This document shows, piece after piece, positions 14,917 through 22,400 of a DNA stretch of 28,937 bases. The stretch is from an uncultured Eubacteriales bacterium (GTDB lineage: Bacteria > Bacillota > Clostridia > Oscillospirales > Oscillospiraceae). A model generated the notes under the pieces. It saw only the letters and a list, made by a program, of their open reading frames with translations. It ran no database searches and was not told the origin of the DNA. The stretch lies in assembly GCA_902465435.1 (NCBI GenBank), contig CABQNH010000023.1, positions 1 to 28,937 of the forward strand, in the 5' to 3' direction. Position 1 is the first letter of the stretch. Every line of letters starts with the position of its first letter. The translations under genes were made by a program, and so were the position numbers.

Positions 14917-15849
14917 ATGTCTAAGATTTATACCTCTGCCGACCAGCTGATCGGCAAAACGCCGCTGCTGGAGCTGACCCATATAGAACACGCCTATGGC
15001 CTCAAGGCCAGAATTCTTGCAAAGCTTGAATACTTTAATCCCGCCGGATCTGTGAAGGACCGCATTGCCAAAGCAATGATTGACGATGCGGAATCCAAGG
15101 GACTTCTGCGAGAAGGTTCCGTCATCATTGAGCCGACCTCCGGCAATACCGGCATTGGTCTTGCCTCCGTTGCCGCCGCCCGCGGCTATCGCATTATCAT
15201 TGTCATGCCGGAAACCATGAGCGTAGAGCGCCGCCAGCTCATGCGCGCTTATGGCGCCGAATTGGTGCTGACAGAGGGCGCGAAGGGCATGAAGGGCGCG
15301 ATTGCAAAGGCCGATGAACTTGCTAAGGAAATCCCTAATAGCTTCATTCCCGGTCAGTTTGTCAACGCGGCCAACCCGAAGGCGCACTATGAAACAACCG
15401 GTCCGGAAATTTTTGCAGATACGGGCGGAAATGTTGATTACTTTATCGCCGGTGTCGGAACCGGCGGCACAATAACCGGCATCGGCCGTTACCTCAAGGA
15501 GCAGAAGCCGACCGTCAAGGTGGTCGCCGTGGAGCCGAAAAGCTCCGCCGTACTGTCTACCGGGGTTGCCGGCGCGCACAAGATTCAGGGCATCGGCGCA
15601 GGCTTCGTCCCTGCTGTGCTGGATACCGGCATTTATGACGAGATCATTCCGGTTGAAAACGACGACGCCTTTGCCGTCGGCCGCGAGATTGGCCGCCGCG
15701 AGGGCATTTTGGTTGGCATCTCCTCCGGCGCGGCGGTTCGCGCTGCGATTGAGGTTGCAAAGCGTCCAGGGAACGAGGGAAAAACTATCGTTGTCCTTTT
15801 GCCCGATACCGGCGACCGTTACCTTTCCACTCCCCTTTTTGCCGATTAA
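14917..15849 (+). CDS. cysK: Cysteine synthase (O-acetylserine sulfhydrylase)
   Basis: The 310-residue PLP enzyme joins O-acetylserine and sulfide to give cysteine. The PLP lysine is in NPAGSVKDR (Lys47). The substrate loop is EPTSGNTGIGLA, the phosphate-binding loop is GVGTGGTITG, and GISSGAAVRAA closes the active site. Length and motifs are typical. The ATG follows AAAAGGAG. The long leader contains no T-box or SAM-box signature that I could recognise; control is more likely through the palindromic operator at the promoter. No cysE is adjacent, so O-acetylserine must come from elsewhere. Confidence 0.95.
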   Translation: MSKIYTSADQLIGKTPLLELTHIEHAYGLKARILAKLEYFNPAGSVKDRIAKAMIDDAESKGLLREGSVIIEPTSGNTGIGLASVAAARGYRIIIVMPETMSVERRQLMRAYGAELVLTEGAKGMKGAIAKADELAKEIPNSFIPGQFVNAANPKAHYETTGPEIFADTGGNVDYFIAGVGTGGTITGIGRYLKEQKPTVKVVAVEPKSSAVLSTGVAGAHKIQGIGAGFVPAVLDTGIYDEIIPVENDDAFAVGREIGRREGILVGISSGAAVRAAIEVAKRPGNEGKTIVVLLPDTGDRYLSTPLFAD

Positions 15850-15875
15850 GGTCTCCTTCGTCCAATCCACACGCA

Positions 15876-15979
15876 GCGGACAGTGTAAAATTTTTCGTCA
15901 AAGCAAGGCTTAAACCTTGCCGGAATACCGAATGTCCTTCCGGAAGCTTAAGCCGTGACGGAAAAGCGCCGTCGTCCGC
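15876..15979 (+). ncRNA. Candidate structured RNA with a four-way junction
   Basis: A closing stem GCGGAC (15876-15881) / GTCCGC (15974-15979) encloses three perfect hairpins: GCAAGG/CCTTGC (15903-15920), CCGGAA/TTCCGG (15920-15943) and GACGG/CCGTC (15957-15973). The first hairpin loop (CTTAA) can also pair with TTAAG in the linker before the third hairpin, a possible pseudoknot. A terminator follows at 16023-16055 and then the HD-domain gene, the layout of a terminator-type riboswitch. I do not recognise a known class. It could also be part of the cysK 3' trailer. Confidence 0.4.
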
Positions 15980-16022
15980 TACAAAGGATCCATGCTGCGA
16001 CGCCTCAGGCCTGCGGCACTGC

Positions 16023-16055
16023 GTCCCGGCGATGCACCTCGCCGGGACATTTTTT
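16023..16055 (+). terminator. Intrinsic terminator between cysK and the HD gene
   Basis: The arms GTCCCGGCG (16023-16031) and CGCCGGGAC (16040-16048) are followed by ATTTTTTG. It ends the cysK transcript. If the preceding structured RNA is a riboswitch, it would be the switchable terminator of the HD gene, whose ribosome site starts a few bases later. Confidence 0.9.
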
Positions 16056-16071
16056 GAAAGGAGCATTTCTT

Positions 16072-16647
16072 ATGATTCCAACAAAAGACGAGGCCATGCA
16101 GCTCCTGCTGCAATACAACAATGAGCCGTTCCATATAAAGCATGCGCAAATTGTCAGCGGCGTGATGGAGTATTTTGCGAAGGAGCTGGGCTACGGAGAG
16201 GAAGCAGATTTCTGGGGCATTGTCGGCCTGCTGCATGATTTGGACTTTGAACAGCATCCAGAGCAGCACTGTATAAAGTCGCAGGAGCTGATGCGCGCGG
16301 CGGGACTGGATGAGCGTATCATCCATGCAACGGCAAGCCATGGCTATGGCATTACCGTAGATATCGAGCCGGAACACACCATGGAGAAGGTTCTGTATGC
16401 TACGGACGAATTGGCCGGCTTGATCGGTGCCGTTGCGATCATGCGGCCATCGAAAAGCGTAGACGATCTGGAGCTGAAATCCGTTAAGAAGAAGTATAAG
16501 AGCGCAAACTTCGCCGCGGGATGCTCTCGCACCGTAATTGCAAACGGCGCGCAAATGCTCGGCTGGACATTGGACGAATTAATTGCGCGTACCATTCAGG
16601 CAATGCGTGCCACACCGGCGGCAAGCTTTCAGGAGGATGCCCAATAA
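16072..16647 (+). CDS. HD-domain hydrolase
   Basis: The 191-residue protein has HIKHAQIVSGVMEY, then GIVGLLHDLDFEQHP, the H...HD metal site of HD-superfamily phosphohydrolases, and a later DELAGLIGAVA helix with an Asp suited to metal binding. Family members hydrolyse phosphate esters or nucleotides, but the substrate cannot be told from sequence. The start ATG has GAAAGGAG upstream; a longer frame upstream passes through the terminator and is not used. It is preceded by a structured RNA candidate and followed by a strong terminator. Confidence 0.85.
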   Translation: MIPTKDEAMQLLLQYNNEPFHIKHAQIVSGVMEYFAKELGYGEEADFWGIVGLLHDLDFEQHPEQHCIKSQELMRAAGLDERIIHATASHGYGITVDIEPEHTMEKVLYATDELAGLIGAVAIMRPSKSVDDLELKSVKKKYKSANFAAGCSRTVIANGAQMLGWTLDELIARTIQAMRATPAASFQEDAQ

Positions 16648-16682
16648 TTACAAATAACAACCGATCCATCGTAGAACGGAAA

Positions 16683-16723
16683 CGGGAGAAATCGCAGCTT
16701 CACGCGATTTCTCCCGTTTTTTT
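16683..16723 (+). terminator. Terminator of the HD-domain gene
   Basis: The arms CGGGAGAAATCGC and GCGATTTCTCCCG are followed by seven T. They are the same as those of the uvrB hairpins 7 kb away, with a different loop (AGCTTCAC), so this palindrome is itself a dispersed repeat. Confidence 0.93.
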
Positions 16724-16738
16724 CTCTGATTTCATAAA

Positions 16739-16799
16739 GGCGGACGGCGAAAGTGGTTTCTTCAGGTCGAAGTCCTTCAGAAACGCTTCGCCGTCCGCC
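16739..16799 (-). terminator. Long terminator hairpin of copA
   Basis: A perfect 13-bp outer stem GGCGGACGGCGAA/TTCGCCGTCCGCC continues inward with bulges through GTTTCT/AGAAAC. On the minus strand TTTAT follows. It lies 21 bp beyond the copA stop. Confidence 0.75.
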
Positions 16800-16820
16800 G
16801 CAGCGCTTTGCTTTGTTCGC

Positions 16821-19283
16821 TTATTTTACTTCATAGCCAGCTTCCTCAACTGCCTTTTTCAGCGCGGCAAGCTCAGCGCTGCCGTAAACGACAGCGTTTT
16901 TATTCTCCAAGCTGACCTCCACGCGCTCTACGCCGGGCAACGCCTCCAACGCCTTTTCCACATGCGCCTTGCAGTGTCCGCACATCATACCCTCGATCCG
17001 CAATACCGTTGTCATTTCGTCTGTTCCTCCTTTCTCCTCTGCCTTCGCATCCGTTTTTAACATTTTCGGTTTAAAATTCCGTAAGCGCAGCGCATTGGAC
17101 ACCACACAGACGGAGCTGAAGCTCATGGCCGCCGCGCCGATCATCGGCGACAGCTGAATGCCGAACGCGGGGTACAGAACACCGGCCGCGATGGGAATTC
17201 CAAGGCTGTTATAGAAAAATGCCCAGAACAAATTCATTTTAATATTGCGGATCACCGCGCGGCTGAGCTGAATTGCCGTAGTAACATCCTGCGGGCGGCT
17301 GTTCATCAAAACGATATCCGCCGACTCGATGGCAACGTCCGTGCCCGCACCGATTGCAATGCCGATGTCTGCAACTGCAAGAGGCGGCGCATCGTTGATT
17401 CCGTCGCCGACCATGGCAACGCATTTTCCCCCCGCCTGCAGCTCCTGAATGATCCTCGCCTTATCCTGCGGCAGGATCTCCGCATAGGCACGCGACACGC
17501 CAAGCTTGGCGGCAATGCTGTCCGCCGTAGCCTGATTATCGCCCGTCAGCATAACGACCTCTGCTCCCTGCTCCCGCAAGGACGCCACCGTCGCCGCCGC
17601 GTCCGGCTTCGGACGATCCGCCAACACAACAAGGCCCAAATAGCCGCGCTTCTCTCCGGCGCAGTACAAAAGCGTTCCGTTGCCCGCGGACGCGGGCGCG
17701 TCGATTTCCTTTTCCCGCAAAAGCTTGCGGTTGCCGACCAAATACAATTCCCCGTTCAGGCTTCCCTGCACACCGTGTCCGCTGATTTCCTCAAAGCCGG
17801 TCGGCGTTTGCAGCGACAGCGCACGTTCTTCCCCATAGCGCTGAATTGCCTTTGCAAGCGGGTGCGCCGACTGCGCCTCCAGTGCGCAGACAATGGTCAG
17901 AAGCTCCTGCTCCGAGATTCCGTTCGGCTGCACGGCCGTTACCGTCGGCTTTCCCTCGGTAAGCGTACCGGTCTTATCCATTGCAACAACATCGACCTTA
18001 TGAAGCGTTTCCAATGCCTCAGCCGACTTGATCAGGATCCCGTTCTTTGCGCCCTGTCCGGTGCCGACCATAATGGCGACCGGCGTGGCAAGGCCCAACG
18101 CGCAAGGGCAAGAGATCACCAAAACGGCGATTGCCGTTGTGAGTGCAAACGAAAAGCTCTTTCCGGCTATCAGCCACACGACGCCGGACAGCAGTGCAAT
18201 GGACATCACCACCGGGACAAACACGCCCGCGACCTTGTCCGCCATGCGTGCAATCGGCGCCTTGGAATTTCCCGCTTCCTCCACAAGCCGGATGATCTTT
18301 GCAAGCGAGGTATCCTCACCGACCTGCTCGGCGCGGAATTTCAGGAAGCCCGACAGGTTCATCGTGGCGGAAGCCACGCGATCCCCCGGTTTTTTATCGA
18401 CCGGAATGCTCTCGCCGGTCAGTGCGCTCTGATCGACCGTTGAACTGCCCTCCAGCACGGTTCCGTCCACCGGAATGCGTGTGCCGGGCTTGGCCAATAC
18501 CACATCACCGCACTGCACCTGCGCGGTCGGGATCGTCTGCTGGACGCCGTCCCGCTCTACCGTTGCGGTGTCTGGCGAAAGATCCATCAGCTTTGCAATT
18601 GCCGCACCGGTTTTTCCCTTGGATTTTGTCTCAAAATATTTTCCCAGCGTGACCAGCGTCAGAATCATCGATGCAGACTCAAAGTACAGCTGCTCCGCGT
18701 AGCGCTTTGCCATGTCCATGTCTCCGCGGTGCAGACCGACGCCAATGCAGACTGCCGCAAAAACGCCGTAGACCAGCGCCGCGCCGGAGCCGACCGCGAT
18801 CAGGCTGTCCATGTTCGGTGCGCCGTGCAACAGCGTTTTGAAGCCCTTTTGATAATAGGTGCGGTTGACGATCACGACCGGGAGCGTCAGCGCAAGCTGC
18901 AAAACAGCCATTCGAAGCGCGTTTTCCGTTCCGTGCAGGAAATGCGGAATCGGCAGTCCGACCATGTGCCCCATTGTGAAATACATCAGCACGATCATAA
19001 ATGTGAGCGACACCGCAAGACGCTTCCGCATCGCGCGCAGCAGCGCGTCGGTGTCCGGCTTCTTCCGCTCCACCGCCGGCGCCGCGCCATACCCTGCGTG
19101 CACGACGGCTGCAATGATGCCGTCACTCCCCGTCACATGCTCGTCATATTCCACGTTCATGCTGTTGGTCAACAGGTTCACCGCTACCTGCGAGACGCCC
19201 TCTACCCCTTTCACCGCCCGCTCCACGCGTGCAGAGCAGGCCGCGCAGGTCATGCCTGTCACATCAAATTTCTGCTTCATCAT
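16821..19283 (-). CDS. copA: Copper-exporting P-type ATPase with N- and C-terminal HMA domains
   Basis: The 820-residue P1B-type pump exports Cu(I) from the cytoplasm. An N-terminal metal-binding domain carries GMTCAACSARVE. Membrane and catalytic landmarks are SCPCALGLATP (CPC in helix 6), DKTGTLTEGKP (phosphorylated Asp), the SAHPLAKAI HP motif, MVGDGINDAPPLA, YNSLGIP in helix 7 and MSFSS in helix 8. CPC plus YN plus MxxSS is the copper-specific P1B-1 signature. A second HMA domain (IEGMMCGHCKAHVEKAL) is fused at the C-terminus like a tethered CopZ chaperone. The start was placed at the first of two adjacent ATGs, six bases after GGAG. It lies downstream of the Zn/Cd ATPase on the same strand but 312 bp away, with its own promoter. 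Confidence 0.93.
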   Translation of the reverse strand: MMKQKFDVTGMTCAACSARVERAVKGVEGVSQVAVNLLTNSMNVEYDEHVTGSDGIIAAVVHAGYGAAPAVERKKPDTDALLRAMRKRLAVSLTFMIVLMYFTMGHMVGLPIPHFLHGTENALRMAVLQLALTLPVVIVNRTYYQKGFKTLLHGAPNMDSLIAVGSGAALVYGVFAAVCIGVGLHRGDMDMAKRYAEQLYFESASMILTLVTLGKYFETKSKGKTGAAIAKLMDLSPDTATVERDGVQQTIPTAQVQCGDVVLAKPGTRIPVDGTVLEGSSTVDQSALTGESIPVDKKPGDRVASATMNLSGFLKFRAEQVGEDTSLAKIIRLVEEAGNSKAPIARMADKVAGVFVPVVMSIALLSGVVWLIAGKSFSFALTTAIAVLVISCPCALGLATPVAIMVGTGQGAKNGILIKSAEALETLHKVDVVAMDKTGTLTEGKPTVTAVQPNGISEQELLTIVCALEAQSAHPLAKAIQRYGEERALSLQTPTGFEEISGHGVQGSLNGELYLVGNRKLLREKEIDAPASAGNGTLLYCAGEKRGYLGLVVLADRPKPDAAATVASLREQGAEVVMLTGDNQATADSIAAKLGVSRAYAEILPQDKARIIQELQAGGKCVAMVGDGINDAPPLAVADIGIAIGAGTDVAIESADIVLMNSRPQDVTTAIQLSRAVIRNIKMNLFWAFFYNSLGIPIAAGVLYPAFGIQLSPMIGAAAMSFSSVCVVSNALRLRNFKPKMLKTDAKAEEKGGTDEMTTVLRIEGMMCGHCKAHVEKALEALPGVERVEVSLENKNAVVYGSAELAALKKAVEEAGYEVK

Positions 19284-19595
19284 CTTTTTCTCCAATCCGT
19301 CGCTGTGCCGACGGGATGGCAGAAAGCTACAACCTCGGAGCATTTTCCGACGCCGCAGCCTTCTTCCGTGTTCACACCCAAGTCGGCGTAAGATTAGTAT
19401 ACGCAATTTCTCGGAATTTGTAAAGGGATCTCTGATTTCGTCAACCAGTGTGGACAGCGAGAGAGATTTGTCCCCCCAAGATTTGAAACGCAAACTGCCT
19501 TTTTCAGGCTTTCAAACGAAGGCCGAGGCGGCAAAGCTCCGCTGACCGCCGCATAGATAGGATGAATGCTGAGGCTCCCAAACTCCCCGATTTCG
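19284..19595 (-). promoter_or_regulatory. copA upstream region with promoter
   Basis: On the minus strand TTTACA (19419-19424) and TATACT (19396-19401) have a 17-bp spacer, giving a leader of about 105 nt. I found no clear CopY (TACAnnTGTA) or CsoR-type palindrome. A weak hairpin GCCTGAAAAAGGC near 19497-19509 could partly terminate the upstream operon. The remaining sequence stays open in more than one minus-strand frame but resembles no protein I know. Confidence 0.55.
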
Positions 19596-21428
19596 TTAAT
19601 GCAGCCGCAGGCAGCGCATCGCGTTTAAAATTGCCAGCACTGCGACGCCCACATCCGCAAACACGGCAAGCCACATCGACGCAATGCCAAGCGCGCCGAG
19701 CACAAGCACAATTCCCTTGACGCCGAGTGCGAACCAGATATTCTCCTTCGCAATCAGGCAGGTCTTTCTTGCAATGTCAATGATTCTCGGCAGCTTTTCC
19801 AAGTCGTCCGTTAAAATGACCGCGTCCGCCGCTTCCACCGCTGCATCGGAGCCGACGCCGCCCATTGCAACCCCGACGTCCGCCAGGGAAAGAACCGGCG
19901 CGTCGTTCACGCCGTCGCCCACAAAGAGCAGCGAGCCTTCCCCGCCTTTTTGCTTCAGCAGACGCTCCACGCTTGCAACCTTATCCTGCGGCAGCAGCCG
20001 CGCGTGATATTCATCCAGGCCGACCCGCCCCGCGATTTCACGGGCGCTTTCCTCGCGGTCGCCGGTGAGCATCACCATTTTCTGAACGCCCCGCTGCTTC
20101 AATGCCGCAATGGCAGCCGCAGCATTCGGCTTTACGGTATCGCCGACGACGATCGCACCGCAATATTGGCCGTCTCTCGCCACATAGACGACGGTGCCCA
20201 GACCGGAAATCTCCGGGGTCGTTACGTTGTACTTCTGCATGAGCTTCCGGTTTCCGGCAAGCACCAGCCGGCCCTCCAGCTTCGCAGTCACTCCGCAGCC
20301 GGGGATCTCCTGCGCCTCCTGTGCCTGCGCGCCCTGCATTTGCGTTCTTGCGCGAATGGCGGCGGAAACAGGGTGCATGCTGTGCGCCTCGACTGCCGCG
20401 GCAAGCTCCAGCAGCTCCTGCTCCGACATATCCTGCGGATAGACCGCCGTTACGGAGAATTCGCCGTTTGTCAGCGTGCCGGTCTTATCCAGAACAACGG
20501 TCTGCGCCTTCGCAAGCTGCTCCAGCACGGTACCGCCCTTTACGATCACGCCAAGCTTTGACGCCGCACCCATGCCGCCAAAGAAGCTGAGCGGCACCGA
20601 GATGACCAGCGCACACGGGCAGGAAATGACTAGAAAGGTCAGCGCACGGGCGATCCACTTGGCAAAGCCGCCGCCGAGAATCACCGGCGGCAGAAGGGCA
20701 AGCAGCACCGCCGCAATAACAACGCTTGGTGTATAATACCGCGCAAAGCGCGTGATCATCCGCTCCGTCTTCGCCTTCTGCTCCGTTGCGGACTCGACAA
20801 GCTCCAGAATACGGGCAACCGTCGATTCCGAGAAGCCGCTTTCCGCACGAATCTGCAGCACGCCGCTCAGATTCACGCAGCCGGACAGCACGCGGTCGCC
20901 CGGCTTTGCCTCGACCGGCAGGGACTCCCCGGTAATCTTGGAGGTGTCCAGACTTGCGCTTCCCTCGAGAATCGTGCCGTCAAGCGGCACGCGCTCGCCC
21001 GGACGAATCAGAAGAATGTCGCCCGCCTGCACGTCCTCCGGATCCTTCTCGACCTCTTCGCCGTTTTCCAGTACGATCGCAAAGTCCGGGCGAAGATCCA
21101 TCAGGTGCGCAATGGAGCGGCGCGAACGCTCCACGGCATAGCTCTCAAACAGCTCGCCGATCTGGAAAAACAGCATTACGGCGGCCGCTTCCTTCCAGTC
21201 CTTCAGCGCAAACGCGCCGATGGTCGCCAGCGCCATCAGGAACTTTTCGTCAAAGACCTGACCACGCAGGATGTTACCCGCCGCTTCCCAAACAACGGAG
21301 TAGCCAGTAATCGCCCATGAAGCGACCAGAAAACCGATCCGCACATAGCCGTCCGTCAGCAGACCGACCACGAACAGGCACAGACCCGCGAGGATTCTGG
21401 CAAGCGAGATTTTTTGCTTCTTTGTCAT
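19596..21428 (-). CDS. zntA: Zinc/cadmium/lead-exporting P-type ATPase
   Basis: The 610-residue P1B-2 pump has SCPCALVISVPLSFFGG (CPC motif), DKTGTLTNGEF, the SMHPVSAAI HP motif, FVGDGVNDAPVLSLADVG and a helix-8 FADVGVAVLAILNA with the Asp diagnostic of Zn/Cd/Pb pumps. Unlike most relatives it lacks an N-terminal HMA domain. That domain is encoded separately by the preceding gene, whose stop codon overlaps this start as ATGA, so the two are translationally coupled. The upstream repressor carries a zinc-type alpha-5 site, so zinc is the likeliest main substrate and signal. Confidence 0.92.
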   Translation of the reverse strand: MTKKQKISLARILAGLCLFVVGLLTDGYVRIGFLVASWAITGYSVVWEAAGNILRGQVFDEKFLMALATIGAFALKDWKEAAAVMLFFQIGELFESYAVERSRRSIAHLMDLRPDFAIVLENGEEVEKDPEDVQAGDILLIRPGERVPLDGTILEGSASLDTSKITGESLPVEAKPGDRVLSGCVNLSGVLQIRAESGFSESTVARILELVESATEQKAKTERMITRFARYYTPSVVIAAVLLALLPPVILGGGFAKWIARALTFLVISCPCALVISVPLSFFGGMGAASKLGVIVKGGTVLEQLAKAQTVVLDKTGTLTNGEFSVTAVYPQDMSEQELLELAAAVEAHSMHPVSAAIRARTQMQGAQAQEAQEIPGCGVTAKLEGRLVLAGNRKLMQKYNVTTPEISGLGTVVYVARDGQYCGAIVVGDTVKPNAAAAIAALKQRGVQKMVMLTGDREESAREIAGRVGLDEYHARLLPQDKVASVERLLKQKGGEGSLLFVGDGVNDAPVLSLADVGVAMGGVGSDAAVEAADAVILTDDLEKLPRIIDIARKTCLIAKENIWFALGVKGIVLVLGALGIASMWLAVFADVGVAVLAILNAMRCLRLH

Positions 21429-21649
21429 TTCATCACGACCTTACAATCCGGCTCCACTCTTGCGATTGTCTTTTTGACCTGCTCCATGACCGCGTCGAAG
21501 TCCGTTCCATCCTCGACCTCGACCGAAAGCCGCTGTGTCATAAAGCTGACCGTTGCGTGCTTGACGTCGTCAAGCTTGTTAATTGCATGTTCCATTTTGG
21601 CCGCGCAGTTTGCGCAATCGAGATCTTCCAGTTTAAAAGTCATTTTCAT
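21425..21649 (-). CDS. Stand-alone heavy-metal-associated (HMA) domain protein
   Basis: The 74-residue protein is a single ferredoxin-like HMA domain with DLDCANCAAKMEHAI, where CxxC binds the metal. The preceding Asp in DLDCANC is typical of zinc- or cadmium-binding domains rather than copper ones. It probably delivers metal to the coupled ATPase or replaces that pump's missing N-terminal domain. A CGAGGAGG ribosome site precedes the start. It sits three bases after arsR and overlaps the ATPase by four. Confidence 0.9.
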   Translation of the reverse strand: MKMTFKLEDLDCANCAAKMEHAINKLDDVKHATVSFMTQRLSVEVEDGTDFDAVMEQVKKTIARVEPDCKVVMK

Positions 21650-21653
21650 GATA

Positions 21654-21956
21654 TTATTCCTCCTCGAGATGTTCCTTTGCCATGTTAATAATTGTTTTTA
21701 CATGCTCGTCCGCCAGCGCGTAAACCATCATTTTTCCCTCGCGCCGGACACTGACCAGATCCGCCTGCTTGAGCAAACGAAGCTGATGGGAAATTGCCGA
21801 TTGGCTCATGTTGACGCTCTCACAGATCTCCGTCACGTTTCTTTCGTGCTCGAACAGCGCATAGAGAATGCGGATCCGTGTCGAATCGCCAAATACCTTG
21901 AACAGCTCCGCCATATCAAAAAGCTGCTCGTCTTCAATCTGGTTTTCGTATTTCAA
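21654..21956 (-). CDS. ArsR/SmtB-family metal-responsive repressor
   Basis: The 100-residue winged-helix repressor has FGDSTRIRILYAL and the recognition helix SQSAISHQLRLLKQADLV. The C-terminal helix carries DEHVKTIINMAKEHLEE, whose spacing Asp-x-His-(10)-His-(2)-Glu exactly fits the alpha-5 zinc site of SmtB and CzrA. The alpha-3 site of CadC or ArsR (ELCVCD) is absent and reads EICESVN. This predicts zinc-type sensing. The start is a TTG preceded by GGGGGA; a nearer ATG upstream is closed by a stop after three codons. The gene leads the operon and probably represses itself. Confidence 0.92.
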   Translation of the reverse strand: MKYENQIEDEQLFDMAELFKVFGDSTRIRILYALFEHERNVTEICESVNMSQSAISHQLRLLKQADLVSVRREGKMMVYALADEHVKTIINMAKEHLEEE

Positions 21957-21971
21957 TGTCAGTCCCCCATA

Positions 21972-22028
21972 TGTTCATATGCTTATTTGTTCATGCATTC
22001 ATTATAGCAACACTTTCCCATTTGTCAA
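21972..22028 (-). promoter_or_regulatory. Promoter and candidate operator of the metal operon
   Basis: On the minus strand TTGACA (22023-22028) and TATAAT (22001-22006) are separated by 16 bp, and TGC precedes the -10. Two direct TGTTCATnGC-type sites (plus strand 21972-21982 and 21988-21996) lie over the start region. The first belongs to a CATATGnnCATATG near-palindrome. TGAACA half-sites are usual in SmtB/CzrA operators. Confidence 0.7.
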
Positions 22029-22073
22029 GTATTTTTTTCATTATTTTTTAAATTTGGACATAGACATAATTGC

Positions 22074-22106
22074 AATGCGGGCTATGGAAAAACCATAACC
22101 CGCATT
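22074..22106. terminator. Hairpin flanking repeat copy 5, left
   Basis: The arms AATGCGGGCTATGG and CCATAACCCGCATT enclose AAAAA. One base differs from the right-hand copy (A for G), making a mismatch in the stem. It lies upstream of the arsR promoter, where a terminator has no obvious gene to serve. That supports its being a duplicate of the hairpin at 22359-22391. Confidence 0.8.
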
Positions 22107-22358
22107 CAGGCTGTCAATAAAGTCCGTAACCGTCAAAATGAGAAAACATTTTTGGCAATTTCTATGTGAAACGCATCTGTTCTGTTTTTGGAAAATTTCA
22201 AACAACTACGGTTTAAAAAGTGGATGAAGTTTATTATTTTGACTTACTTCGGAACTCGCGCCCTACCGTACCTGTGTACGCCGACGGGCGCGAGTTACTC
22301 GTATTCCGAACTTTCTTGATAGCCTGCCAGCGTGCCAAAAAGGTTTTTTGATACGCTG
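22107..22358 (-). repeat. Terminator-flanked repeat, copy 5
   Basis: The copy is 252 bp, in the same orientation as copy 2. All modules are present, with two informative changes. The terminal stem reads GGCT/AGCC where other copies have GACT/AGTC, and the inner stem reads GTCAAAAT/ATTTTGAC instead of GTCAAAAC/GTTTTGAC. Both are compensated on the opposite arm. The middle is AT-rich and diverged. It carries no gene. Confidence 0.9.
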
Positions 22359-22391
22359 AATGCGGGCTATGGAAAAACCATAGCCCGCATT
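22359..22391 (-). terminator. Terminator of the CAT/E2-like gene, right copy flanking repeat 5
   Basis: A perfect hairpin AATGCGGGCTATGG/CCATAGCCCGCATT, ten bases beyond the stop of the minus-strand gene. Its copy lies across the repeat at 22074-22106. Confidence 0.8.
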
Positions 22392-22400
22392 ATCGTTCCT

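Noticed and set aside
19284..19595. A small gene upstream of copA
   Set aside because: The minus-strand frame is open and continuous with copA, but it crosses a good promoter, lacks a ribosome site and resembles no known protein.
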